Below, one piece after another: positions 27,332 through 36,051 of a stretch of 64,000 nt of DNA. A program made the position numbers and the translations under genes. Location: NCBI RefSeq assembly GCF_001953955.1, contig NZ_CP019301.1:264501-328500 (forward strand), written 5' to 3'. Every line of letters begins with the position of its first letter. Within the stretch, counting starts at the first letter, position 1. The notes beneath the pieces are model-generated. The model ran no database searches, was not told the origin of the DNA, and was given only the letters and a program-made list of their open reading frames with translations. Origin of the DNA: Prevotella intermedia ATCC 25611 = DSM 20706 (GTDB lineage: Bacteria; Bacteroidota; Bacteroidia; Bacteroidales; Bacteroidaceae).

Positions 27332-29894
27332 AAGAACACAACAGAACCGAGCAGCAAGAATGGCTTTCTTGCTACTCGGATTATTTATTGGGATAACAAC
27401 GGTAGCGGCGCAAGACTTGCACTGCACTGTAATTGATGCGCAGACGCAAGACACAATTGCGTATGCAAATGCCACATATAGAAGTTTAAAGATTCTAACT
27501 GCGGGCGACCAGTACGGCAAATTCACCATTGCAAGGCACAACGGACAAATGCTTGAGGTTACGGCAGTGGGCTACAAGCCACGCAAGATAAGGATAACGG
27601 AAAAGACACCGAACGAACTTTTAGTTACTTTAATATCAACAACGAAGCAATTGGAAGGCGTTGTGGTAAAGGCGAAACGCCGCCACAGGTATTCAAGAAA
27701 GAACAATCCAGCCGTGGAACTTATGCGAAAGGTTATCGCAGCCAAGCATAAGACCAACTTAAACAACCACGATTACTATCAATACGACAAGTACCAGAAG
27801 GTAACAATGGCACTCAACAACATCACCCAAGCACAGTTAGAGACGGGAATGTTCAAGAATGCGCCGTGGTTAAGGGAACAAGTGGAAATGTGTCCCTACA
27901 ATAACAAGATGATATTGCCTATCTCCGTAGACGAAACGGTTACGCAACACATTTACCGAAAGTCGCCAAAAGACGAGAAAGACATCATCAAGGGACAGAG
28001 CACGAAGGGTATTTCGCAACTCATACAGACAGGCGAAGCGATGAATACCATCGTGAAAGACCTCTTTAAAGACATTGACCTGTACGACGACCAGATAGAA
28101 TTGCTGCAGGCACGCTTCCCCTCTCCCATCGGTTCTACTGCCATTTCGTTCTACCACTTCTACATCGACGACACGGTAAAGGTGGGCGACGACGAGTGCA
28201 TACGCCTCCAGTTCATGCCCGCAAACCAGCAAGACTTCGGCTTCCGTGGCGAATTGTACGTGCTGAACGACCCTTCCCTGCACGTAAGACGTTGCGATAT
28301 GCAGCTCCCAGCAGGCACTGGCGTGAACTTTGTCGCAGCTATGAAGTTCAAACAGGAATACTCCAAGCTTGCAAACGGCGACTGGGTGCTCACCACAGAC
28401 GACATGATGGCAGAGTTAGAGCTTGTTACCATGCTCCGACAAGTGCTCGTTATACGCACGACAGGCTTGCAGAACTACGCATTTGAGCCGATAGACCCAC
28501 ACCTTTTCAAAGGAAAGGCAAAGAAGGCATACGACCCGAACGCGAAAATGCGCGACGATGGTTTCTGGGAGCAGCACCGCACCACTGCCCTATCGAAGAG
28601 CGAGCACAACATGGGCAACTTCATTAAGCGCATGGGGCGCACCAAAGGCTTCAAAACCGTTATGTTCGTGGTAAAGGCTTTCGCCGAAAACTTCGTGGAA
28701 ACAGGCTCTGAAAAGACAGCAAGCAAGATTGACATAGGACCTGTAAACACCTTTATTTCGAAGAACTACATAGACGGAATACGCCTGAGAGCGGCTGCAC
28801 GAACCACTGCCAACCTTAGTCCGCACTGGTTTGCAGAAGGCTATTACGCTTACGGAACGAAGTCGAAAGACCACTATTACGGCGGTAAGCTGACGTATTC
28901 GTTCAGAAAACCCGAGTACCAACCTACTGAATTTCCTGTACGCACACTCTCTTTCGAGTCGTATCGCGACTTGGAATCGCCGTCAGACAAGTATCTTGTG
29001 CACAACAAAGACAACATCTTTATGACCTTCCGCCCCGTAAAGGTGGAGAAACTCTACCTCTACAACAGGCAAAGATTGGGCTTCCAATGGGAAACCGACT
29101 ACGGTTTTTCAACACAGATACAGCTGAACACCGAGAGCCACCGCCCATTGGGAAAACTCTATTACGAACGTATGGACGGCTCGTTTGTAGACAAAGTGCG
29201 AATGACATCGCTCACCTTGGGCTTCGACTACCGCCCCGGACAAAGCTACATCAACTCGAAACAGCGTCGCTTCGAGGTGAATTTAGACGCCCCGCAGTTC
29301 ACGTTGAGCCACACTATCGGACTTAAAAACGTATTGGGCGGACAGTTCAGCTACAACCTTACCGAGTTTTCGGCATACAAACGTGTATGGCTCGGCAGCT
29401 GGGGCAAGTTCGACATGCGCCTTAAAGCAGGTGCACAGTGGAACAAAGTGCCTTACCACCTGCTCATAATGCCCCCTGTAAACACGTCGTACTTCGAGCA
29501 TCAAGGTTCGTTCAACTTAATGGAGAACCTCGAATTCCTCAACGACCGCTACGCACAGTTCAACATTGCGTGGAACTTGGAGGGCAAAGTGTTCAACCGT
29601 ATTCCGCTCGTAAAGAAGCTGAAGTGGCGCGAATACCTCGCTTTCAAGGGTATGTGGGGACACCTTACCGACAAGAATAATCCGCTGTTGCCACAGAATG
29701 CTGCCGACACAGAGCTTTACAAGTTCCCCGAAGGCACCAATGTAATGGGCAAGAAACCTTATTTGGAATTCGTAGTGGGTGTGCACAACATCTTAAAGAT
29801 GTTTGAAGTGGACTATGTGCGCCGCCTCACCTACACCGAACTGCCAGGCATTTCAAAGCACGGCATACGCTTCGGCTTCAACTTGGTATTCTAA
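27315..29894 (+). CDS. DUF5686/carboxypeptidase-regulatory-like outer-membrane protein
   Basis: An 859-residue protein. After a basic leader and a signal segment (MAFLLLGLFIGITTVAAQ) comes a CarboxypepD_reg-like domain (TVIDAQTQDTIAYANATYR). Then follows a long beta-rich region ending in IRFGFNLVF, a barrel-type C-terminus. This matches the DUF5686 proteins of Bacteroidota, which have no settled function. The start overlaps the synthase by 17 bases in another frame, implying co-translation; Met at 27360 is an alternative start. Being fused by overlap to inositol-lipid genes suggests a link to envelope lipids, which is inference. Confidence 0.8.
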   Translation: MKKLIKRTQQNRAARMAFLLLGLFIGITTVAAQDLHCTVIDAQTQDTIAYANATYRSLKILTAGDQYGKFTIARHNGQMLEVTAVGYKPRKIRITEKTPNELLVTLISTTKQLEGVVVKAKRRHRYSRKNNPAVELMRKVIAAKHKTNLNNHDYYQYDKYQKVTMALNNITQAQLETGMFKNAPWLREQVEMCPYNNKMILPISVDETVTQHIYRKSPKDEKDIIKGQSTKGISQLIQTGEAMNTIVKDLFKDIDLYDDQIELLQARFPSPIGSTAISFYHFYIDDTVKVGDDECIRLQFMPANQQDFGFRGELYVLNDPSLHVRRCDMQLPAGTGVNFVAAMKFKQEYSKLANGDWVLTTDDMMAELELVTMLRQVLVIRTTGLQNYAFEPIDPHLFKGKAKKAYDPNAKMRDDGFWEQHRTTALSKSEHNMGNFIKRMGRTKGFKTVMFVVKAFAENFVETGSEKTASKIDIGPVNTFISKNYIDGIRLRAAARTTANLSPHWFAEGYYAYGTKSKDHYYGGKLTYSFRKPEYQPTEFPVRTLSFESYRDLESPSDKYLVHNKDNIFMTFRPVKVEKLYLYNRQRLGFQWETDYGFSTQIQLNTESHRPLGKLYYERMDGSFVDKVRMTSLTLGFDYRPGQSYINSKQRRFEVNLDAPQFTLSHTIGLKNVLGGQFSYNLTEFSAYKRVWLGSWGKFDMRLKAGAQWNKVPYHLLIMPPVNTSYFEHQGSFNLMENLEFLNDRYAQFNIAWNLEGKVFNRIPLVKKLKWREYLAFKGMWGHLTDKNNPLLPQNAADTELYKFPEGTNVMGKKPYLEFVVGVHNILKMFEVDYVRRLTYTELPGISKHGIRFGFNLVF

Positions 29895-29912
29895 AAACGA
29901 CGACCTAAAAAG

Positions 29913-29953
29913 AATGTAGGGGCAAATAAAATATTTGTCCCTACATTTTTTTA
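29913..29953 (+). terminator. intrinsic terminator of the inositol-lipid operon
   Basis: AATGTAGGGGCAAATA (29913-29928) pairs with TATTTGTCCCTACATT (29932-29947) with one internal mismatch pair, then seven or more Ts. Confidence 0.85.
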
Positions 29954-30130
29954 TTACCTATTGGGTGAATACACATTATTATACAGCAAATTCCTTAAAC
30001 TTTTTCTGTTATGTCTATATTATTTCAATGGCTAAGTGTTTTTGAATTTAATAACGAGCGAAAACGGTTCCAAACTTGCCTCTCTGCAACGCAAAGAAAA
30101 GCAAACAATTATCGCTACGGCTAACAAGAA

Positions 30131-30138
30131 CAAAGGTA
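30131..30138 (-). promoter_or_regulatory. orphan -7 box in a convergent gap
   Basis: TACCTTTG on the minus strand, pointing toward the 3' end of the DUF5686 gene, with no ORF behind it. It could drive a short antisense or small RNA, or be chance. Confidence 0.25.
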
Positions 30139-30187
30139 CGAAAATATTTTGTAAAGTAAATGGCTTCCACAAAATTTTGGTTCAACA

Positions 30188-30205
30188 AAGGCGGAAAACC
30201 GCCTT
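30188..30205 (+). terminator. short GC-rich hairpin before repeat copy 6
   Basis: Perfect AAGGCGG-AAAA-CCGCCTT hairpin followed by CGTTTTG. It may be a second terminator on the plus strand. Confidence 0.4.
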
Positions 30206-30210
30206 CGTTT

Positions 30211-30396
30211 TGTAAAGATAATTCGGACGAAAAACGGTAATTTCGATTTGGCGTTGCGAAAGCGTAGGTTTTGCGATGCAAAAGAGCCGCTTTTACCGTG
30301 CAAAACCTACGCTTTTGGAACGCAAAACAATAGGTTTTACAATGCGCTGATAATAAGGCTGTTATGCGATAGATATGTTTGCGAAAAATATTTACA
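30211..30396 (-). repeat. dispersed 186-bp repeat, copy 6
   Basis: Minus-strand order Z-Y-X-Y', a class where Y and Y' form the complementary pair. It lies between the convergent DUF5686 and M20 peptidase genes. Its flank (30418-30434) has the ATAAGGTGTG block seen by copy 2. Nothing else is recognised in this 668-base gap beyond the listed sites. Confidence 0.9.
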
Positions 30397-30473
30397 CACT
30401 TTTCGCCTTTCACCCCTATATACAATAAGGTGTGTGGGTGCGGTTTTATGACTCGTTGGGCGGCAATAGCAGA

Positions 30474-30511
30474 AAACAAAACAGCCACAAAGGCGATGAC
30501 CTCGTGGCTGT
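30474..30511 (-). terminator. intrinsic terminator of the M20 peptidase gene
   Basis: On the minus strand ACAGCCAC (30511-30504) pairs with GTGGCTGT (30488-30481) and is followed by TTTGTTTT. Confidence 0.75.
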
Positions 30512-30562
30512 GTGCTGTTTCTGTTGTGCGCCGATGCCGCTATCGAACGGCAGTGGCGAGGT

Positions 30563-31924
30563 TTAAAGCTTGTCGTATTCCAAGTGGAAGTTGATAACTG
30601 CCTCAATGGCTTGCCAATACATATCGAGCTGTATGTTTTCGTTTGGTGAGTGGATAAGGTTCGACTCCAAACCGAAGCCCATAAGCACTGTTTTCACGCC
30701 GAGTATTTCCTCGAAGGCTGCAATAATAGGAATGCTGCCGCCACGGCGTGCTGCGATAGGACGCTTACCGAATGCCATTTCGAACCCACGCTCGGCTGCC
30801 TTGTAGGCAGGGAGGTCGATTGGGCACACGTAACCTTGTCCGCCGTGCAGCGACTCGATGTTCACCTTCACGGTCTTGGGTGCTACTCGCTTGAAGTAAT
30901 CCACCACCAACTGTCCTATCTTCTTGTGGTCTTGGTGTGGAACAAGGCGACAAGAGAGTTTTGCGTATGCCTTTGAAGGGATAACGGTCTTGGCTCCTTC
31001 GCCCTGATAGCCGCCCCAGATGCCGCAGACATCGAAACTTGGGCGGAAGCCAGTGTGCTCTATGGTGCTGTAACCCTTCTCGCCGAAGAGTTCTTCAACG
31101 TCGAGCGACTTCTTGTAAGCTTCTTCGTCGAAAGGTATCTGTGCCACCATTGCACGCTCTTCCTTCGATACTTCTTCCACATCGTCGTAGAAGTTGGGGA
31201 ACTGTATCTTGCCGTCCTTGTCGGTAACGTCGGTTATCAGCTTGCAAAGCACGTTGATGGGGTTTGCCACCGCACCGCCGAAGTGTCCCGAATGCAGGTC
31301 GTGGTTCGGACCTGTAACCTCGATTTGCCAGTAAGCCAGACCACGAAGACCAACCGTGAGCGACGGTATGTCCTTGGCAATCATACTTGTGTCGGAAACG
31401 AGAATAACGTCGCACTTGAGCAGTTCCTTGTGCTTTTCGCAGAATGCGCTCAGACTTGGCGAGCCTATTTCTTCTTCTCCTTCGAGTATGAACTTTATAT
31501 TGTGCTTCAGCAAGTTGTTCTTAACGATATATTCGAAAGCCTTTGCTTGAATGAACGACTGCCCCTTGTCGTCGTCGGCACCACGCGCCCACAGGCGTCC
31601 GTCTTTGATAACGGGCTCGAATGGCTCGGTTTTCCAAAGCTCGAATGGCTCGGCAGGCATCACGTCGTAGTGGCCGTAGATGAGCACCGTCTTTGCAGCG
31701 GGGTCTACAATCTTCTCGCCGTAAACCACAGGGTTGCCGTCGGTGGGCATTACTTCAGCCTTATCGACGCCCGACATCAGCAGCAACTCCTTCCAACGCT
31801 CGGCACAACGTATCATATCTGCGCCGTGCTTTTCGGGCTGCGCGCTCACACTGGGTATGCGAATAAGACTGAACAGCTCTTCAAGTATTCGGTCTTGATT
31901 TTCCTTGATATACTCTTTAATCAT
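30563..31924 (-). CDS. M20-family dipeptidase
   Basis: Zinc-dependent cytoplasmic dipeptidase/carboxypeptidase of the CNDP-like branch, 453 residues, no signal peptide. Metal and catalytic motifs: LIYGHYDVMP near residue 82, RGADDDKGQ near 114, and EGEEEIGSPSL near 148; later GPNHDLHSGHFGG near 209 and the C-terminal GGSIPI near 395. It probably cleaves peptides taken up as carbon and nitrogen source. It is transcribed alone, from a TAnnTTTG box 36 bases upstream. Confidence 0.93.
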   Translation of the reverse strand: MIKEYIKENQDRILEELFSLIRIPSVSAQPEKHGADMIRCAERWKELLLMSGVDKAEVMPTDGNPVVYGEKIVDPAAKTVLIYGHYDVMPAEPFELWKTEPFEPVIKDGRLWARGADDDKGQSFIQAKAFEYIVKNNLLKHNIKFILEGEEEIGSPSLSAFCEKHKELLKCDVILVSDTSMIAKDIPSLTVGLRGLAYWQIEVTGPNHDLHSGHFGGAVANPINVLCKLITDVTDKDGKIQFPNFYDDVEEVSKEERAMVAQIPFDEEAYKKSLDVEELFGEKGYSTIEHTGFRPSFDVCGIWGGYQGEGAKTVIPSKAYAKLSCRLVPHQDHKKIGQLVVDYFKRVAPKTVKVNIESLHGGQGYVCPIDLPAYKAAERGFEMAFGKRPIAARRGGSIPIIAAFEEILGVKTVLMGFGLESNLIHSPNENIQLDMYWQAIEAVINFHLEYDKL

Positions 31925-31959
31925 AATTTTGGGTTTATAAGGTTAAATGTTTCTTGCTG

Positions 31960-31967
31960 CAAACTTA
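31960..31967 (-). promoter_or_regulatory. candidate -7 box of the M20 peptidase gene
   Basis: TAAGTTTG on the minus strand, 36 bases before the ATG. Confidence 0.5.
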
Positions 31968-32264
31968 CATATTTTTAATGTGATTAGCGAAAGAAAAATG
32001 CTAAATGTTATTTAAAGGTAGGTTCTGTAAATTCCACATTGCGATAGATTCATTATAAAACAGTTCTGCTCTTTGCGTCTTTTTGTTTTTATTCGGCATC
32101 TTCCCTGCCCTATTTCAGGCTTTCGCAACCCCTTGTGTTGAAGTGCGGCAAGCTTGCGCTTGATGGTTATCGGCGATACGGCAGTATGTTGAATCGTACT
32201 ATCTGTTGGAAGAAAGTGCCCACCACTTTGTTGCGTTTGAAGGGCGAAGAGAAAGCTACAAGGC

Positions 32265-32450
32265 TGTAAATATTTTTCACAATGGTAACTATTGCGTAAC
32301 TATTTGTTTATCAATGTATTGCAAAACCTATTGTTTTGCAATCCAAAAGCGGCTGTTTTGCACGGTAAAAGCGTAGGTTTTGCGTTGCAAAACAGCCGCT
32401 TTCGCAATGTCAAAGCGCAGTTATCACTTTTTAAGGGAATTATTTTGACA
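32265..32450 (+). repeat. dispersed 186-bp repeat, copy 7
   Basis: Order Z-X(G)-Y-X'(C): the stem arms carry matched G and C variants. The right end is the subtype shared with copy 1. It lies between two minus-strand genes. The stretch 31968-32264 before it shows no gene or structure that I can name. Confidence 0.9.
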
Positions 32451-32516
32451 AAACAAGGGTTGTGGTATGTGCTTTTGATATCTGAAATGTGGGGGCATGA
32501 CAGCCTTACGCAGGCT

Positions 32517-32554
32517 ATAAAAAAGAATCGCCACTGCAAGTGAATGCAATGGCG
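32517..32554 (-). terminator. intrinsic terminator of the M3 peptidase gene
   Basis: On the minus strand CGCCATTGC pairs with GCAGTGGCG (one G-T pair), followed by ATTCTTTTTT. Confidence 0.7.
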
Positions 32555-32584
32555 GAAAATGAACAATTGTTTATTGTAAAAGGA

Positions 32585-34732
32585 TTACAATCCTCTTGCT
32601 TTCAAGAGTCCTGAAGCGTCAGGAGCTTTCAAACCTGTGAAGTCGGAGAATATTTCCATCAAGTCTTTCTTGTTGCCACGACTGAGAACCTTGTTGCGGA
32701 AGTCGGTTCCGACTTTGCGTGTCAATGCTCCGTGCTTTGCGAAATAGTCGGCGATGTTCACTGCGAGCACTTCTGACCACAGATAACTGTAATATCCTGC
32801 TGCGTAGCCACCACCCCAAATGTGGTTGAAATAAGAGGTTGAATAGCGTGGAGGTATTTGGTTGTTCAGCAAACCAACCTCTCCCAGTGCTGTTACTTCA
32901 AAGTCTTTTGCTGCTTCGGCAGTAGGAATGTTTTTTGAATTGAGCATGTGCCAAGCCATATCTACGCTGGTTGCAGCAAGGTTTTCGCCCATTGCGTAGG
33001 CAGCGTGGAAGTTGATAGACGCCAACATCTTGTCGCGCAGCTTCGCAGGCATAGGCTTGTTGGTTTTATAATGCTTTGCGTAGTTGTTGAAAACTTCGGG
33101 TATGCTGGCAAAGCTTTCGTTGAATTGCGATGGCATTTCCACGAAGTCGCGCGATACGGCTGTACCACTGAGCGTGTTGTAGTAGCAGTTTGAGAGCATT
33201 CCGTGCAGTGCGTGGCCAAACTCGTGGAACATTGTTGTAACCTCGTCCCACGTTACGAGTGTCGGCTGACCTTCGGGTGCCTTGGCGTAGTTGCACACAT
33301 TATATATAATAGGGATTTGGTTACGCAAGCCGCTTTGCTTTGCAAATGCGCTCATCCACGCACCGCCACGCTTTGAAGGGCGGCGGAAGTAGTCGCAATA
33401 GAAGAGGGCGAGCTGCTTTCCGTTGTTGTCTATCACGTCGAAAACCTTCATGTCGGGGTGATAGGTGGGCAGGTCCTTGCGTTCTTTGAAGGTTAAGCCA
33501 TACACCTTGTTGGCTGCATAGAAGATGCCGTTGATGAGTACAGAGTCGATGTTGAAGTAAGGTTTCACCTCGTCGTCAGAGAAGTTGAACTGCTTTTTCT
33601 TCATCTTTGCAGAATAGTAGAAGCGGTCGTAAGGCTGCAACTTGAAGCTTGCGCCCTGTGTTTTGCGTGCATACTTCTCGATAGCCATCGTTTCTGCCTC
33701 TGCCTTGGGTTGGTATTCCTTGATGAGTTGCTTTAAGAAAGCATACACGTTGTCGGGGTTCTTCGCCATAGCATTGGTTAAACCGTAAGACGCAAAGTTG
33801 TTATAGCCCATCAGTTCTGCTTTTTCGGCACGCAGTTTTGCAATTTCCACAATCAGAGGGAAGGCGTTGAACTCGCCCGTGCCGTCGGTGCGGTGGATAG
33901 AAGCGTTGTAAACACGTTCGCGAAGCTGGCGGTTGTCGAGGCTTGCAAGTATGGGCTGCTGTGTGGTATTGGTGATGACGATGCAGTAAGGAGCCTTTCC
34001 GCCACGGCTTTCGGCGTCTTTCTTGCATTGTGCGATGGCACTTTCGCTAAGTCCAGCAAGTTCTTTCACGTCGTCCACCCATACGGTTGATGCCACAGAA
34101 GCCTTTGGCAGCATATTGCCGAAGTCTTGTTGCAGTTGTGCAAGACGGTTGTTTATTTCCTCCATACGTTCCATTTTGTCTTCTGGCAGCAATGCGCCCG
34201 AACGCACAAAGTTCTTGTATATTTCTTCGAGCAACACCTTATCTTCGCCCTTCAGGCTGTTTCGCTCGTTGTCGTACACATATTTCACACGCTTAAAGAA
34301 GTCCTGATTGAAGTTGATTTCGTTTTCAAACTCTGTCAGCAGTGGTATTGCAGCCTTTTCGGCAGCCTCGATTTCGGGTGTCTTGTTGGCTTCTGTAATG
34401 CAGAAGAAGATGTTTTTAACCCTGTCGAGCAGTTCTCCGCTCTTTTCAAATGCCAAGATAGTGTTCTGGAATGTAGGCTTTTGCTTGTTCGCTACAATCT
34501 GTTTTATCTCTGCACGCTGCTCCTCTATACCCATTTGAATAGCAGGCAGATAGTGCTCGCTCTTTATTTTACTAAAGTCGGGTGCGCCAAATGGTAACGG
34601 ACTTTTCTGCATTAATGGGTTCGTGTACATAGATTGTCCCCTCTTAATCTTTTGCCCTGAAGCAGGTGTTGCTATGAGCGCGGCGCAAGCAATTCCTGCA
34701 ACGAGGAAAGTTTTCTTTAAGTTGTTCTTCAT
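32585..34732 (-). CDS. dcp: M3-family metallopeptidase (peptidyl-dipeptidase Dcp type)
   Basis: A 715-residue zinc peptidase that removes dipeptides from peptide C-termini. The zinc motif is HEFGH in TMFHEFGHALHGMLSN near residue 497. A Sec signal (MKNNLKKTFLVAGIACAALIATPASG) indicates export to the periplasm, unlike the cytoplasmic enterobacterial Dcp. The start at 34732 is chosen because it begins the signal peptide and lies downstream of the promoter box at 34799-34806. With the M20 enzyme next door it points to peptide-based nutrition. Confidence 0.93.
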   Translation of the reverse strand: MKNNLKKTFLVAGIACAALIATPASGQKIKRGQSMYTNPLMQKSPLPFGAPDFSKIKSEHYLPAIQMGIEEQRAEIKQIVANKQKPTFQNTILAFEKSGELLDRVKNIFFCITEANKTPEIEAAEKAAIPLLTEFENEINFNQDFFKRVKYVYDNERNSLKGEDKVLLEEIYKNFVRSGALLPEDKMERMEEINNRLAQLQQDFGNMLPKASVASTVWVDDVKELAGLSESAIAQCKKDAESRGGKAPYCIVITNTTQQPILASLDNRQLRERVYNASIHRTDGTGEFNAFPLIVEIAKLRAEKAELMGYNNFASYGLTNAMAKNPDNVYAFLKQLIKEYQPKAEAETMAIEKYARKTQGASFKLQPYDRFYYSAKMKKKQFNFSDDEVKPYFNIDSVLINGIFYAANKVYGLTFKERKDLPTYHPDMKVFDVIDNNGKQLALFYCDYFRRPSKRGGAWMSAFAKQSGLRNQIPIIYNVCNYAKAPEGQPTLVTWDEVTTMFHEFGHALHGMLSNCYYNTLSGTAVSRDFVEMPSQFNESFASIPEVFNNYAKHYKTNKPMPAKLRDKMLASINFHAAYAMGENLAATSVDMAWHMLNSKNIPTAEAAKDFEVTALGEVGLLNNQIPPRYSTSYFNHIWGGGYAAGYYSYLWSEVLAVNIADYFAKHGALTRKVGTDFRNKVLSRGNKKDLMEIFSDFTGLKAPDASGLLKARGL

Positions 34733-34798
34733 AAATTTATATGTTTTCTTTTTTATTAGTATTCTTGTTGTTTTATGATGTCTATGTCTTAACGACAG

Positions 34799-34806
34799 CA
34801 AAAATA
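34799..34806 (-). promoter_or_regulatory. candidate -7 box of the M3 peptidase gene
   Basis: TATTTTTG on the minus strand, 67 bases before the chosen start. Confidence 0.5.
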
Positions 34807-34876
34807 AGCAATATCTTCGGAACAGCAGTTGTTTTCTGTTTTTTTAATACTTTGTTTACCTATCTCATGCAAGGAT

Positions 34877-35371
34877 TCATCGTGCTGCCTGCGGCACTTT
34901 CTTCTGCTTTCCGCTGAACTCCGTGAAGTCGATGCGTATGATTTCCACACGGTGGAAGCTCTTGTTGGCGTATTTGTCGCCTATGTCCTTGAAGTCGGCA
35001 GAAAGCTTGTCGATGAGCAGGTGCAGGGCTTTCATCTTCTCGTCGTCGCTAAGTTGGATATGCGCCGTGCCGAAAAAGAGGGCACTTTCGTACTCGGTGG
35101 TGAACTTGTCTGGCAGCAAATTCACCTCGCCGATGACGCAGAGCGACACCTTGTTGTTATCTTTCAGTGCTTCCAACTTGCGTCCTTCGGGCGCGCAATG
35201 TATATAAACGCTGTCCTTACCGTCCCAAACGTAGTTCACAGGAATGCCATAGCCGCCTCCGTCAGATACCATTGAGAGCACACCGTACTCTCCGTTTTCC
35301 AGCAATTTCAACGCCTTTGCCTCGTCCATAAGGCGGTCTTGTCGGCGTACGGTTTCGTTTACATATTTCAT
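34877..35371 (-). CDS. pyridoxamine 5'-phosphate oxidase-like flavoprotein (NimA-like)
   Basis: A 164-residue FMN-binding split-barrel protein beginning MKYVNETVRRQDRLMDE. Conserved pieces: LLENGEYGVLSMV near residue 21, GYGIPVNYVWDGKDSVYIHC near residue 38, and SALFFGTA near residue 90. The family includes the 5-nitroimidazole-resistance protein NimA and many small flavin reductases; specific resistance cannot be claimed. The start is fixed by the promoter at 35394-35401; the longer frame to 35458 spans that promoter. Confidence 0.85.
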   Translation of the reverse strand: MKYVNETVRRQDRLMDEAKALKLLENGEYGVLSMVSDGGGYGIPVNYVWDGKDSVYIHCAPEGRKLEALKDNNKVSLCVIGEVNLLPDKFTTEYESALFFGTAHIQLSDDEKMKALHLLIDKLSADFKDIGDKYANKSFHRVEIIRIDFTEFSGKQKKVPQAAR

Positions 35372-35393
35372 TTGTGTAATTTTTATTTTTCGG

Positions 35394-35401
35394 CAAATAT
35401 A
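35394..35401 (-). promoter_or_regulatory. candidate -7 box of the PNPOx-like gene
   Basis: TATATTTG on the minus strand, 23 bases before the ATG at 35371. Confidence 0.5.
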
Positions 35402-35542
35402 AAATAAAACTTTGGTATTACCAAGATTGCACATTATAAAATAACGTGATGTTAGCATAAAGAAAGCAGATTAAGAAAGGTAAGCTCGCAGATGTCTTTA
35501 AGAAAGTCCTAATGAAATAATGAGCGTTTTTCTATCCAATTT

Positions 35543-35728
35543 TGTAAAGATAATTCTGTTAAAAAGTGATAACTGCGCTTTTACATTGCGAAAGCGGCTC
35601 TTTTGCGATGCAAAACCTACGCTTTTACCGTGCAAAACAGCCGCTTTTGGAACGCAAAACAATAGGTTTTGCAAAGCGTTGATAAACAAATAGTTACGCA
35701 ATAGTTATATTTGTGAAAAATATTTACA
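35543..35728 (-). repeat. dispersed 186-bp repeat, copy 8
   Basis: Minus-strand order Z-X-Y-X'. It lies in the 680-base gap between the divergent PNPOx-like and phosphatase genes, with a separate MITE-like element just to its right. No CTAG array. Confidence 0.9.
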
Positions 35729-35764
35729 CCTTTGTTGTCTTCTTTTCGTTCAAAAACAACGTGA

Positions 35765-35891
35765 GTTCGGTATAAGAATTTGAAGGTGAAGATATTTCAC
35801 TTCTTTTTGATTATAAGCATATCAAACTATAATCAATTCTTTCTTTAAATATCTTATAAAATAATATACTGACGTAATTCTTATATCGAAC
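35765..35891. mobile_element. 127-bp MITE-like element with 3-bp flanking duplication
   Basis: Terminal inverted repeats GTTCGGTATAAGAATT (35765-35780) and AATTCTTATATCGAAC (35876-35891) match at 15 of 16 bases. TGA flanks both sides (35762-35764 and 35892-35894), as a target duplication would. Inside are further inverted repeats, including TTGATTATA (35807-35815) with TATAATCAA (35828-35836). It has no ORF, so it would need a transposase from elsewhere. It is unrelated to the 186-bp repeat by sequence. Confidence 0.6.
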
Positions 35892-35967
35892 TGATGTTGA
35901 AATAATGAAATTGCAGGGCAACGGAAAATACTTGCAGGTTTGTTACCCTTGTTTCATAATTAAATTG

Positions 35968-35975
35968 TATCTTTG
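35968..35975 (+). promoter_or_regulatory. candidate -7 box of the phosphatase/kinase operon
   Basis: TATCTTTG, with TTG at 35949-35951 at the right distance for the -33 element; 77 bases before the ATG. Confidence 0.6.
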
Positions 35976-36051
35976 CAAGAGTAAAATAACGATTGTTTGC
36001 CCTGCCAATGGTAGAGCAAAAGTTCAATTAAAACCGTTCAAATAGCTTAAA

